Source: G963674505 sp964575975
GTDB lineage: Bacteria; Desulfobacterota; Desulfobacteria; Desulfobacterales; SKZT01
Assembly: GCA_964575975.1 (NCBI GenBank)
Contig: CAZNTU010000075.1
Coordinates: forward strand, 1-24,677
Direction of reading: 5' to 3'
DNA: 24,677 bases
The notes below the pieces were generated by a model. That model searched no databases, was not told where the DNA came from, and saw nothing but the letters and a program-made list of their open reading frames with translations. This document shows positions 8,408 through 16,771 of this stretch, one piece after another. The position numbers and the translations under genes were made by a program. Each line of letters starts with the position of its first letter. Within the stretch, counting starts at the first letter, position 1.

Positions 8408-10138
8408 TTAGAAAAGACCGACCACCGCGATCGCGATCATTCCCGCAAGAAGAAAGTTGGTTTCCACCAGTAGTTCCAAACGAAGGCTGGGCATTAGGCG
8501 CCCCTTTTCGTACAGAACCACAATGACGAACAAAAGAAGCGGACAAGCGGTCAAAAAATACCCTAGCGCAGTGAAAACATTGAAAAGACTCGCAAAAAAA
8601 ACGAGAAGGCAAAGAAAGCCCGCCACCGTTTTCAGCACAAAGGAGGTCCATTTTTCCCCGAACACTATAGGAAGCGTTTCCCTTCCGACCATTCGATCCC
8701 CGTGCATGTCCAAAATGTCGAAGAAAGCAGTGCGGACGAACACGAGTCCTGCGGACCATACAAAAACCAGGACCGAAGGAACCGTGATTTTTCCGAAAAC
8801 CGACAACGGAGCAAAAAACGAAGTCGCGATTCCCCATGCAAGAGCTATCAGGAAAGTCTTGGACGCGGGGATATCCTTAAGTCTTGCCGTTTTCGTCTTC
8901 AGAAAATCCGCGGGAACGAGCCTTACGTTATACAAAGCTCCGGTTACGCTCATGAGCAGGAAAAGCGAGAACACGGCGGAGCCCGAGACATAGGCGGTTA
9001 TCATGCCCGCCAATCCGGAGACGCAAGCCAAAATCAACAGCAGGTGCCTATTGCGATCATAGAAAAGGGCCTTTTCGGGATTGTTGTAGCGGTCGGCCCG
9101 TCGTCCGGTCAGGTTATTGAAAATGTGCATCGACTGCACGTAGAAGAAAGCAACCAATCCATGGGGAAAGAATCCGTCGATTCCCTGGAGCTTAGTGCAG
9201 CCGAAGGACAAAAAGCCTGCCCCCAGCGCCAGGTAAACGTTCGAAAAAAGAAGCAAGGTCTGAACTGCGAGTACGGTTTTTGAAAATTGCCGCCCGAACT
9301 TCAACGGAATGGTTTCCAGAGTTCGATACACTCCCCTTAACGCCCAATTGGGAGTCGACGCGCCCGCCGTGAGCCCGACCGATTTGCATCCGGCCAAACC
9401 CGACAAATCGAGTTCCGATTCGGACTCCACGTGGAACGCCGGCTTTCCCGATTTCTTCGCGATCTCGAAAAGCCGCTGCGTGTTCCCGCTCGAATAGCCT
9501 CCCACCACGACAACGGCATCGACTTTTCGCGACAACCTTGCGACCTCGTCCTGGCGCTTTCCGGTAGAATCGCATATGGTGTCGAATATAAGGTAGTGAG
9601 GGCGATTTTTCCCGAACCACGATTTGACGTCTTCGTAAAACCGCGTGTTCTGCGTAGTCTGGGCGACTATAATGGCTTTTTCGAAAACGGGGAGCGTTTC
9701 CAATTGCTCCATCTTGCCGACCACCGCCCCTTTTCCCTCCGCGTATCCTTTCAGTCCGACCACTTCCGGATGGTCATGGTCTCCGACAATAATGGAGGCG
9801 TATCCCTTGGCCGCGTGCTTCTTAATGATCGTTTGGACTTTAATGACACGGGGGCAGGTGGCGTCGATCACTCTGAATCCGGCGTTCTCCAACCGCTTTC
9901 CGATCTCTGGGGGGACGCCGTGCGCCCGGATCAGAACGGTCCCCGAACCGCGCTCGGGGATTTCGTATAGAACCCGGACGCCTTTCTCTTTGAGGATTTT
10001 CAAGACTTGAGGATTGTGTATCAGCGGACCGTAGGTAAATATCGGGCCGCCGTTTTTCTTGTCGGCGTCCAACACCATTTCGACCGCACGCCTCACCCCC
10101 ATGCAGAAACCGGCGGTTTTCGCAACGATAATTTTCAT
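8408..10138 (-). CDS. ispH: IspH (LytB) fused to a UbiA-type membrane prenyltransferase
   Basis: One uninterrupted 576-residue frame holds two enzymes. Residues 1-280 are IspH, the Fe-S enzyme that reduces HMBPP to IPP and DMAPP at the end of the MEP pathway. The cluster cysteines are C12, C95 and C189; H41, H73, H123, E125 (HDHPEV), the TTQNT block, SSGNT and ASTPNW are all in place. From about 285 to the end are roughly nine hydrophobic helices of the UbiA superfamily. The second Asp-rich motif DILDMHGD (474-481) is intact, but the first reads NNLTGRRAD (341-349) and keeps only the last Asp of NDxxDxxxD. The fusion would tether IPP/DMAPP production to a membrane prenyl-transfer or prenyl-handling domain. 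The start ATG matches the usual IspH N-terminus, but no strong Shine-Dalgarno is seen. cooT lies 25 bases upstream. The acceptor substrate cannot be read from sequence. Confidence 0.93.
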   Translation of the reverse strand: MKIIVAKTAGFCMGVRRAVEMVLDADKKNGGPIFTYGPLIHNPQVLKILKEKGVRVLYEIPERGSGTVLIRAHGVPPEIGKRLENAGFRVIDATCPRVIKVQTIIKKHAAKGYASIIVGDHDHPEVVGLKGYAEGKGAVVGKMEQLETLPVFEKAIIVAQTTQNTRFYEDVKSWFGKNRPHYLIFDTICDSTGKRQDEVARLSRKVDAVVVVGGYSSGNTQRLFEIAKKSGKPAFHVESESELDLSGLAGCKSVGLTAGASTPNWALRGVYRTLETIPLKFGRQFSKTVLAVQTLLLFSNVYLALGAGFLSFGCTKLQGIDGFFPHGLVAFFYVQSMHIFNNLTGRRADRYNNPEKALFYDRNRHLLLILACVSGLAGMITAYVSGSAVFSLFLLMSVTGALYNVRLVPADFLKTKTARLKDIPASKTFLIALAWGIATSFFAPLSVFGKITVPSVLVFVWSAGLVFVRTAFFDILDMHGDRMVGRETLPIVFGEKWTSFVLKTVAGFLCLLVFFASLFNVFTALGYFLTACPLLLFVIVVLYEKGRLMPSLRLELLVETNFLLAGMIAIAVVGLF

Positions 10139-10163
10139 TCGGATTGGTTGAATCGGCGGAACT

Positions 10164-10358
10164 TCAGCTTTCCGTTTGCTTCAGGTATACTTTGTGGTCA
10201 ACCAAGGACAAGGAATGGATTTGACCGTCGATGAATTTTTGTTCTCCGAAAATACTGGTGAGTTTCAAGCCTCCGTTCTCAGGCTCGATCACATCGACGG
10301 CTTCCATGATCAACTCTGTTTCTTCTCCATTGATTAAATAAGCGTTTGCCTCGCACAT
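10164..10358 (-). CDS. CooT-family small nickel-binding protein
   Basis: A 64-residue protein beginning MCEANAYL, with the Cys2 that binds Ni(II) in the CooT family and the typical pattern of an LIMEAVDVIEP strand, a SIFGE turn and a hydrophobic C-terminal strand (VDHKVYLKQ). CooT assists nickel delivery to carbon monoxide dehydrogenase in Rhodospirillum rubrum; many anaerobes carry homologues away from coo operons. AAGGA sits about 8 bases before the ATG. It precedes ispH-ubiA by 25 bases on the same strand. No Ni enzyme gene is in the window, so its client is unknown. Confidence 0.8.
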   Translation of the reverse strand: MCEANAYLINGEETELIMEAVDVIEPENGGLKLTSIFGEQKFIDGQIHSLSLVDHKVYLKQTES

Positions 10359-10479
10359 TTCGTTTTTCCTTTTTGTCGTTTTTTAGGTCATATGTTTTTC
10401 TTAAAGTCTCGACTAATTGTTTTTCCGAATTTTTTCGTTTATCCTTTCGGGTCCGACAGGCTAAAAACAAAAAAACATA

Positions 10480-10485
10480 ATTATA
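10480..10485 (-). promoter_or_regulatory. Candidate -10 element upstream of cooT-ispH
   Basis: A perfect TATAAT on the minus strand, preceded by a TG, lies in the 149-base AT-rich gap between the NYN gene and cooT. No convincing -35 hexamer is found at 17 bases, so the call rests on the -10 and on position. If used, transcription would start near 10472 and leave a leader of about 110 bases before cooT. Confidence 0.4.
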
Positions 10486-10507
10486 CAGGTTTGCGGAGAA
10501 TTGAAAG

Positions 10508-11032
10508 CTAAAGTTTTCGCATTTTGATTTTTTTTCGCCGGGCGCTTTTGGAAAGCCGCCTCCGGGGACCTTTCTTTTTGGTGGTCGGCTCCCAGCCGAC
10601 ATCCTCGCCCACGTCCTCCGTCCCCTTTTCGTCAAAGTAGGACGCCAACGCCAGTTTTTCCTCGAATTCCGGAGAACTGACCGATACCGCTCCTTCTGCG
10701 GTGGCGAAATCGGCTACGTCCCGGTCCGAGGTCACTACGAGGGCTTTCTCCCGAAGCCTCCGGGCCATGCGCTTGATAACCGCGTCGGCCGATTCTCCTG
10801 TCCTGGAGAATCGAATGTCGATTCCTTTGACGCGGTCCTTTTGGAGAGAAAATACCGGGGCGTGGATTCCATCGAAAACAACCGTGATCCGATGCCCCTT
10901 CAAACGTTTGTATGCCGCGAGCGATTCGACGAGAGCTTCGCGCCCCGTCTGCATGTCCACTTGGTCCAAGCCGCTGAAAGTTTCGGACTGACGAATGAAG
11001 TTGTAGCCATCGATGATGATGTGTAAAGCCAT
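10508..11032 (-). CDS. YacP-like NYN (PIN-fold) ribonuclease
   Basis: A 174-residue cytoplasmic protein of the NYN/YacP (Rae1) family, metal-dependent PIN-fold nucleases; the Bacillus member cleaves mRNA on the ribosome. The acidic residues expected at the active site are visible: D8 (IIDGYN), D54 (VVFDG), D83 (ESADAVI) and D103/D105 (VTSDRDV). The C-terminus (about 150-174) is a strongly basic tail rich in Lys and Arg, which could contact RNA. No Shine-Dalgarno is seen; instead a 6-bp inverted repeat lies one base before the ATG. It is 74 bases downstream of parB on the same strand. Confidence 0.85.
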   Translation of the reverse strand: MALHIIIDGYNFIRQSETFSGLDQVDMQTGREALVESLAAYKRLKGHRITVVFDGIHAPVFSLQKDRVKGIDIRFSRTGESADAVIKRMARRLREKALVVTSDRDVADFATAEGAVSVSSPEFEEKLALASYFDEKGTEDVGEDVGWEPTTKKKGPRRRLSKSARRKKIKMRKL

Positions 11033-11033
11033 A

Positions 11034-11049
11034 AATGGTTAATACCATT
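11034..11049 (-). repeat. Small inverted repeat at the NYN gene start
   Basis: AATGGT-TAAT-ACCATT forms a 6-bp inverted repeat one base upstream of the NYN start codon, where a Shine-Dalgarno would normally lie. It could be a weak RNA hairpin or an operator half-site pair. Inverted repeats of this size also occur by chance. Confidence 0.35.
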
Positions 11050-11106
11050 CGGGCCGTTTCGATCGTCCCGCCGCAGACCGCCGACATCGGTCCTTTGTTC
11101 CCCTTC

Positions 11107-12018
11107 TTAAAAGGGCGTTTCCACCTTCTCGCCGTTTAATATTCTCAACAGACGATCAAGGTCGTCGTTGCCGTAAAACTCTATTTCCAATTTCCCCTTT
11201 TTGCCCTTTCGTTCGATTCGAACCCGGGTCCCGTAACGCCGGGACAAATCCTCCGCCACCCCCGAAAAATATATTTCCTCGGAGGTAGGTTCCTTGGGCG
11301 CGCGTTCCTCCTTTTCTTCCTGGAGGGATTTGACTATAGCTTCGGTCTGTCTGACCGATAGGCATTTGGATACGACTTGTCGCCATACCGCTCGCTGCTG
11401 CGCCGTTTTTTCCGCTCCTAGAATCGCCCTGGCATGCCCCATGGAAATTGCGCAGTCCATGATGCTGTCCTTTATTTCATCGGGCAAATTGATCAGCCTC
11501 ATAAAATTGGCCACTGTCGAGCGGCTTTTTCCGACGCGCGACGCCACCTGCTCCTGGGTCAGTCCGAATTCCTCCGTCAGGCGAAGATATGCCTCCGCCT
11601 CCTCCATCGGGTTCAAGTCTTCCCTCTGAATATTTTCAACGATAGACAGTTCCAGAAGCTGGGAATCGGAAATTTCCTTTACGATAGCCGGGACTTGAGC
11701 GAGCCCAGCCCGTTTGGCTGCCCGAAGACGCCTTTCTCCGGCGATCAGTTCGTAACCGTGCTCGTCCTTTCTCACCAGCAAAGGCTGTATGATCCCTTTC
11801 TCCTTCACCGACTCGGTCAGGGCTTCCAGCTCCTTCTCGGAAAATTTCACCCGAGGCTGAAACCTGTTGGGCCGAATCAATTCCAAGTCGCACATGAAGT
11901 ATTCGCTGGGGCTGTTGTCCAAGGCTTCGATTCCCGGTAAAAGCGCTTCGAGCCCCCTTCCCAAGGCCAATTTTTTCAACTTTCTTCCTCCGGCGTCATT
12001 GCCCGCGTCGTTTTTCAT
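11107..12018 (-). CDS. parB: ParB chromosome partitioning protein (CTP-dependent clamp)
   Basis: A 303-residue ParB that loads on parS sites, slides as a CTP-gated clamp and organises the origin region. The N-terminal KKLALGRGLEALL (15-27) is the ParA-stimulating peptide. The CTP-binding boxes are visible: GERRLRA (94-100) and ENIQRE (118-123). A helix-turn-helix follows at about 143-169 (LTQEQVASRVGKSRSTVANF). The C-terminal dimer domain KGKLEIEFY with DDLDRLL ends the protein. Length is normal. AAGGAAAAGG precedes the ATG. parA lies 21 bases upstream, the usual parAB operon. Confidence 0.97.
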   Translation of the reverse strand: MKNDAGNDAGGRKLKKLALGRGLEALLPGIEALDNSPSEYFMCDLELIRPNRFQPRVKFSEKELEALTESVKEKGIIQPLLVRKDEHGYELIAGERRLRAAKRAGLAQVPAIVKEISDSQLLELSIVENIQREDLNPMEEAEAYLRLTEEFGLTQEQVASRVGKSRSTVANFMRLINLPDEIKDSIMDCAISMGHARAILGAEKTAQQRAVWRQVVSKCLSVRQTEAIVKSLQEEKEERAPKEPTSEEIYFSGVAEDLSRRYGTRVRIERKGKKGKLEIEFYGNDDLDRLLRILNGEKVETPF

Positions 12019-12039
12019 CCTTTTCCTTGCGCCCCTTTG

Positions 12040-12852
12040 TCATCTGGCAGTCTCGCCGGATACTGCAGTACGATCGGCATACCTGTTTTTGTTCGAGGAA
12101 TTCAGAATTTCCTTGGCCAAATTGATGTAACTGAGCGCTCCGACCGACGCGGCGTCGTAAAGAAGTATGGGTTTTCCGAAGCTGGGGGCTTCGCCCAATT
12201 TTATGGTTCGGGGGATTTTCGTCTCGTAGACCAGGCTGTCGAAATATTGTTCGGCATCACGGGCAACTTGATGGGAAAGATTGGTTCTCTTGTCGAACAT
12301 CGTGAGGAGTATGCCCTCTATGGCAAGTTCGGGATTCAGGCTTTGCCTGACTCTTTTAATGGTTTGAAGAAGCTGCCCCAGTCCTTCCAAGGCGTAGAAT
12401 TCGCACTGGAGCGGAATCAAAAGAGAATGTGCGGCCGTCATGGCGTTCACCGTCAAAAGGCTCAACGACGGAGGGCAATCGAACACGACATAGTCGAAAC
12501 CGTTTTCGATTTCCGAGACAAGCCGCGCAAGAGCCCTTTCCCTGCCGGATTCGGCCATCATTTCCACCTCGAAGCCAATCAACTCGATCCTCGACGGGAT
12601 CACTTTGAGCATCTCGATCTCGCTGTCCACAATCAAACCGGCCGCCGGTTCCGCACCGATCAATCCATGATACAATGTTTTGGATAGAGCGGTTTTGTCA
12701 ATTCCCACTCCGGTGGTGGCGTTGCCTTGCGGGTCGCAATCGATCAGAAGCGTTCTCTTTCCGGATACCGCCAGCGCCGCGGATATGTTTACCGCCGTGG
12801 TCGTCTTGCCGACTCCCCCTTTTTGGTTGGCTATGCAGATAATATGTGCCAT
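12040..12852 (-). CDS. parA: ParA (Soj) chromosome partitioning ATPase
   Basis: A 270-residue deviant-Walker ATPase that binds DNA non-specifically when ATP-bound and moves ParB-parS complexes. The deviant Walker A motif KGGVGKTT is at 11-18, with the signature lysine K11. The switch I region (DPQGNATTG) and the Walker B block (VVFDCPPSL) follow. Without an N-terminal extension it belongs to the Soj-like chromosomal class. It is transcribed away from the M48 protease gene across a 160-base gap. Few gyr, rnpA or gid neighbours are seen, so closeness to the origin is not proven by context. Confidence 0.97.
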   Translation of the reverse strand: MAHIICIANQKGGVGKTTTAVNISAALAVSGKRTLLIDCDPQGNATTGVGIDKTALSKTLYHGLIGAEPAAGLIVDSEIEMLKVIPSRIELIGFEVEMMAESGRERALARLVSEIENGFDYVVFDCPPSLSLLTVNAMTAAHSLLIPLQCEFYALEGLGQLLQTIKRVRQSLNPELAIEGILLTMFDKRTNLSHQVARDAEQYFDSLVYETKIPRTIKLGEAPSFGKPILLYDAASVGALSYINLAKEILNSSNKNRYADRTAVSGETAR

Positions 12853-13012
12853 AATGCTAAAGACCCTAACACAAAAGATTTAGTTTGAAAAGAATATTGG
12901 ATTGACCCGCCAAAACGATTGATCTACCTTACTTTTCGGATATGCTTGACCATCGGAACCAAATCGCGTTTACGCGCAAAACTCCATAATTGGAAACAAG
13001 GATTTCATTTTA

Positions 13013-14446
13013 ATGGCAACGCTAAAAAAATCAATATGTTTATCGACGGCCCTACTGTTTTTGTTCGTGTTCTCGGCGCCCCTCCCTTCGGGGGCGATCA
13101 CTCTTGCCGAGGAGGAGGAGCTTTCACGGGAATTCTTGAAGGTCGTCTTCAAACAATTCGACCTGATTAGAGATCCATATATTGTCGACTATGTCAACTC
13201 CGTAGGGGGAAAAATCCTGGAAAAGCTCCCTCCCCAACCTTTTGCATACAAGTTTTACGTCATCAATTCGGACGTCTACAACGCCTTCGCCACTCCCGCC
13301 GGGCATATTTTCATTTACAGGGGCCTGATCGAAGCCATGGAAAGCGAGGACGAACTGGCCGGAATTCTGGGCCATGAAATCGCCCATGTACAATGTCGTC
13401 ATATTTCCGACAAGATCGACCGGTCCGCGAAGATGAACATCGCCTCGCTGGCCGCCCTTGCGGCGGGCGTTTTTCTTGGCATGGCCGGGGCCGGACAAGC
13501 AGCGCAGGCGGTAACGGTCGGATCCATGGCGGCTACGCAATCGTTGGCGCTGGCCTATAGCCGCGAGGACGAAATCCAGGCGGACAAAATCGGCTTGGAC
13601 AGTCTCGAAAAGGCTGGCTACGACGGGACCGCGCTCATGACGACTCTGGATAAAATTCGAAGCAAACAATGGTTCGACAATATTCCCACCTATCTGACCA
13701 CCCATCCGGCGGCCGAGGACCGAATCGCCTACATTGACGCTTGGTCCCAAGCGCGGAGGAGCATATCGAAAAAAGGAGCCACCGAAGGTTTCGTCAAAGC
13801 CCGTACCAGATTGCTCGCACTTTACGGCGACGAAAAAAAGGCCATGGACCATTTCAGGAAAATGGCCGAAAAACTTCCAGGCGACCCCATGGCTCGTTAC
13901 GGCTACGGGCTGATTCTTGCCAGAAACGGGTCACGGGGAAAGGCTTTAGAGGAACTTAAGGCCGCTTTGGAGAAAAACCCATTGGACAGTTCGATTTTAG
14001 GGGAATTGGGACGCGTGTATTTTCTGGACGGACGCCTGGAGGATTCCATCTCGATGCTTCAAGGAGCGCGGGGGTTGTCCGGAAAAGATCCCGAAATTTT
14101 GTTTTATTTGGGCCGCGCTTATTTGGAGATCGGCAAGTTCGACGAAGCCGCTGGAAATTTCGAGGAGTTGATAGAAAACTATTCCGATTACAACATAGCC
14201 TACTACTTTCTCGGAGACTGCTACGGAAAACTCGGGAATATGGCCTACGCACATTACAACCTTGGCGTTTACTACATGAAAAAACTCGATCCGAAAAATT
14301 CCGTTTTTCATTTGCAAAAGGCCTTGGCCGTCACAACCGATCCGCTCCGAAAGGAGAAAATCGAAAAAATGCTCGAAAATGCGCGCGAGGAATACGCGGA
14401 GCTTCGGAAAAGCCAGCAGCAGACCCAAAGAAGAAACTCCCGTTGA
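13013..14446 (+). CDS. Secreted M48 metalloprotease with TPR repeats (BepA-like)
   Basis: A 477-residue periplasmic protease of the BepA/YfgC type, which in Gram-negatives clears stalled outer-membrane proteins. A signal peptide covers about residues 1-28 (KK then a hydrophobic run ending PSGA). The zinc site is HEIAH (121-125) with the third ligand E187 in EDEIQAD, and an HP motif (THPAAEDR) follows. From about 270 to 450 there are TPR-like helical repeats (RYGYGLILARNG, LGRVYFLDGR, YLGRAYLEIGK, FLGDCYGKLGN). The C-terminal end is charged and Gln-rich. AAGGA lies 10 bases before the ATG. Its stop codon faces that of the EF-G gene with 16 bases between. Confidence 0.93.
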   Translation: MATLKKSICLSTALLFLFVFSAPLPSGAITLAEEEELSREFLKVVFKQFDLIRDPYIVDYVNSVGGKILEKLPPQPFAYKFYVINSDVYNAFATPAGHIFIYRGLIEAMESEDELAGILGHEIAHVQCRHISDKIDRSAKMNIASLAALAAGVFLGMAGAGQAAQAVTVGSMAATQSLALAYSREDEIQADKIGLDSLEKAGYDGTALMTTLDKIRSKQWFDNIPTYLTTHPAAEDRIAYIDAWSQARRSISKKGATEGFVKARTRLLALYGDEKKAMDHFRKMAEKLPGDPMARYGYGLILARNGSRGKALEELKAALEKNPLDSSILGELGRVYFLDGRLEDSISMLQGARGLSGKDPEILFYLGRAYLEIGKFDEAAGNFEELIENYSDYNIAYYFLGDCYGKLGNMAYAHYNLGVYYMKKLDPKNSVFHLQKALAVTTDPLRKEKIEKMLENAREEYAELRKSQQQTQRRNSR

Positions 14447-14462
14447 AAAAACGCGCTTCTTG

Positions 14463-16487
14463 TCAGATCCGATCGAAATGGGAAAAGCGCATGGTAAAAG
14501 TGCCTCTTCCCTGGGTGGCCGACCGCAGGGACGTGGAATATCCGAACATCTTGGACAAGGGAACGATCGCCTTGATCACTTGGCCTCCCGCCCTGATGGC
14601 TATGGATTCGATCTTGCCGCTTCTGGAGTTCAAATCGCCGATCACGTCGCCCATGGAGGTCTCGGGTACGATTATTTCTATTTTCATGATCGGGTCGAGA
14701 AGGAATGGCTGGCCGTTCTTCAACGCTTCGTTGCAGGCCATGGAGGCGGCAACCGAATAGGCGAGGTCGGATCCCATGGATTCCTTGTAGTATCCGCCCG
14801 CCAATATGGCATCGACGTCCACGACCGGGTACCCCATTAACGTACCGCTCTCCAAGGATTCCATCACGCTTTTTTCGATCATGGGAAGGAACTGGTCCGG
14901 AATGGTCTCCGCGTCGATTCGGGACGAAAAACGATTTCCCGTTCCCCTCGGGCGGGGTTTCAAAACTAGGCGGACTTCTCCGAAATGGTGCTGTCCCGCG
15001 ACGTCCCTGTCGAAAACGGCGGTCGCCTCGCCCCTCTTTTCGATGGCTTCCCGGTAGACGACCTGAGGCTTGCCAACGTTTACGCTGGTCTTAAACTCCC
15101 TGAGCATCCGGCTTATGACGATCTCCAGGTGCAACTCGCCCATTCCCGAAAGGATGGTCTGTCCGGTTTCTTCGTCTTTGCGAACGTTGAGGGTGGGATC
15201 TTCGGCCGCGAACTTTTCCAGAACCTGATCCAGCTTTTCTTGGTCGGAGTGCGTTTTGGGCTCGACGGCGATGGATATGACCGGTTCGTAAAATTCGATT
15301 TTTTCCAGGAGCACCGGTTTTTCCCCAGCGCATAGGGTTTCGCCGGTAGAGGAGTCCTTGAGGCCGATAACTCCGACAATAGCTCCGGGTCCCACTTCAT
15401 CGACCCTTTCACGCTTGTTGGCGTGCATCTTCAAGATTCGGGAGATCTTTTCCTTCTTGTTCCGGGAGGGATTGTACACCTCGTTTCCGACAACGAGTTT
15501 TCCACCGTACACCCGCACGTACGACAGCTTTCTCCCCTCCGTCATGGATACTTTGAAAATGAGGGCGGAAAGCGGCGCTTTCAGGTTCGGGGGACACTCG
15601 ACGCTTTCGCCGGTTTCCGGATGGACGCCTTTGATGGGGGGGATGTCGGCGGGGCTGGGAAGATAGCTCACGATCGCGTCCAGAAGAGGCTGCACCCCTT
15701 TGTTCCGCAAAGCGCTTCCGCACAGGACCGGAACCAACTCGAGTCCGATCGTCGCCTTTCGAATCGCCTTGATTAGAGTTTCCGTTTCGACGGGAGCCTC
15801 GGACAAATACGACTCCATGATCTCGTCGTCAATATCCGCAAGCGTTTCCACAATCTTTTCCCGATACGCCTTCGCCTCTTCCCTCAAGTCCCCGGAAATT
15901 TCCCGGTAACTGAAAGTCGCCCCCAGAGAATCGTCGTCCCATATAATCTGTTGCATTCGGAGCAAATCGATAACGCCCGCGAATTCGTCCCCCGATCCCA
16001 CTGGAAGTTCCAGAATCAGCGGGTTGGCCTTCAAGCGATCCTTGATCATGTCCACCGTTCCGAAAAAATTGGCGCCGATTCGATCCAGCTTGTTGACGAA
16101 TGCCATCTTGGGAACGCGGTATTTATCGGCCTGCCGCCAAACGGTCTCCGATTGGGGCTCCACCCCCCCCACGGCGCAAAATACGCCGACGGCGCCGTCG
16201 AGGACTCTCAGGCTTCGCTCGACCTCGATGGTGAAATCCACATGCCCTGGAGTGTCGATAATCTGGATGTCGCAGTTTTTCCACTGACAAGTCGTAACGG
16301 CGGACGTTATGGTTATTCCCCGCTCCTGTTCGTCCGGCATCCAATCCATGATCGCTTCGCCGTCGTGTACCTCGCCCATTTTATGAGACCGGCCAGTGTA
16401 GTATAAAATCCGTTCCGTCACGGTCGTTTTGCCTGCGTCGATATGGGCGATAATTCCGATATTTCGAATTTGATTTGTTTTTTTCAT
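14463..16487 (-). CDS. Elongation factor G paralogue (probably spdEFG2 / EF-G-like)
   Basis: A 674-residue translational GTPase with all EF-G domains. G motifs: AHIDAGKT (14-21), DTPGH (78-82) and NKLD (132-135), where canonical EF-G has NKMD. The blocks TGRSHKMGEVHDGEA, MDWMPDEQERG and ITSAVTTC resemble the second EF-G class (spd type) common in Desulfobacterota, spirochaetes and planctomycetes rather than the fusA of the str operon, and no rps or tuf genes are adjacent. This class may take only one of the elongation or recycling roles. Start 16487 is chosen over in-frame ATG 16592 because that one would fall within the likely promoter -10 and add 35 unrelated residues. No strong Shine-Dalgarno is visible. 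EF-G membership is firm; the subclass is by recognition only. Confidence 0.93.
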   Translation of the reverse strand: MKKTNQIRNIGIIAHIDAGKTTVTERILYYTGRSHKMGEVHDGEAIMDWMPDEQERGITITSAVTTCQWKNCDIQIIDTPGHVDFTIEVERSLRVLDGAVGVFCAVGGVEPQSETVWRQADKYRVPKMAFVNKLDRIGANFFGTVDMIKDRLKANPLILELPVGSGDEFAGVIDLLRMQQIIWDDDSLGATFSYREISGDLREEAKAYREKIVETLADIDDEIMESYLSEAPVETETLIKAIRKATIGLELVPVLCGSALRNKGVQPLLDAIVSYLPSPADIPPIKGVHPETGESVECPPNLKAPLSALIFKVSMTEGRKLSYVRVYGGKLVVGNEVYNPSRNKKEKISRILKMHANKRERVDEVGPGAIVGVIGLKDSSTGETLCAGEKPVLLEKIEFYEPVISIAVEPKTHSDQEKLDQVLEKFAAEDPTLNVRKDEETGQTILSGMGELHLEIVISRMLREFKTSVNVGKPQVVYREAIEKRGEATAVFDRDVAGQHHFGEVRLVLKPRPRGTGNRFSSRIDAETIPDQFLPMIEKSVMESLESGTLMGYPVVDVDAILAGGYYKESMGSDLAYSVAASMACNEALKNGQPFLLDPIMKIEIIVPETSMGDVIGDLNSRSGKIESIAIRAGGQVIKAIVPLSKMFGYSTSLRSATQGRGTFTMRFSHFDRI

Positions 16488-16588
16488 CTTATCTACATCT
16501 TGATTTTCAATGCGGAACCCGACAATTAGCGATGCGTCGAGATTCGGCAAAAGACGTTTCCCCCCTTCCCGACTCGCTAAAACAAAAA

Positions 16589-16617
16589 TCAATAGGGTAT
16601 AATATACATTATGTCAA
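16589..16617 (-). promoter_or_regulatory. Likely sigma70-type promoter of the EF-G gene
   Basis: On the minus strand a perfect -35 TTGACA (16617 to 16612) is followed after 17 bases by TATTGA (16594 to 16589), with an AT-rich spacer. Transcription would begin about 95 bases upstream of the EF-G start codon at 16487. The plus strand here also contains TATAAT at 16598-16603 but no fitting -35. Confidence 0.6.
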
Positions 16618-16771
16618 GTGCTGAAAGGCGAATTATTGGAGGCTCCCCGTTTTGGGGACGGATCGAAGTATTTGTCACCAAAAAACATTATCCCTTCCAA
16701 AATGGAACGGAAAATTGTATTTTGTTTTTCAAGATGAAAACGGACGACGACCCAATCAGAGACTCTGAACA

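Noticed and set aside
12903..12974. Two TTGACC hexamers (12903 and 12946), each with a poor -10 at 17 bases, before the M48 gene
   Set aside because: Both -10 candidates match only three of six positions, so I do not call a promoter although the spacing is right.
16488..16592. N-terminal extension of EF-G to ATG 16592
   Set aside because: The extra 35 residues do not resemble EF-G, and the ATG overlaps the probable -10 of the promoter.
16643..16657. Small hairpin TCCCC-gtttt-GGGGA in the gap before the DUF2914 gene
   Set aside because: A 5-bp stem with no T tract is neither a terminator nor a known riboswitch.
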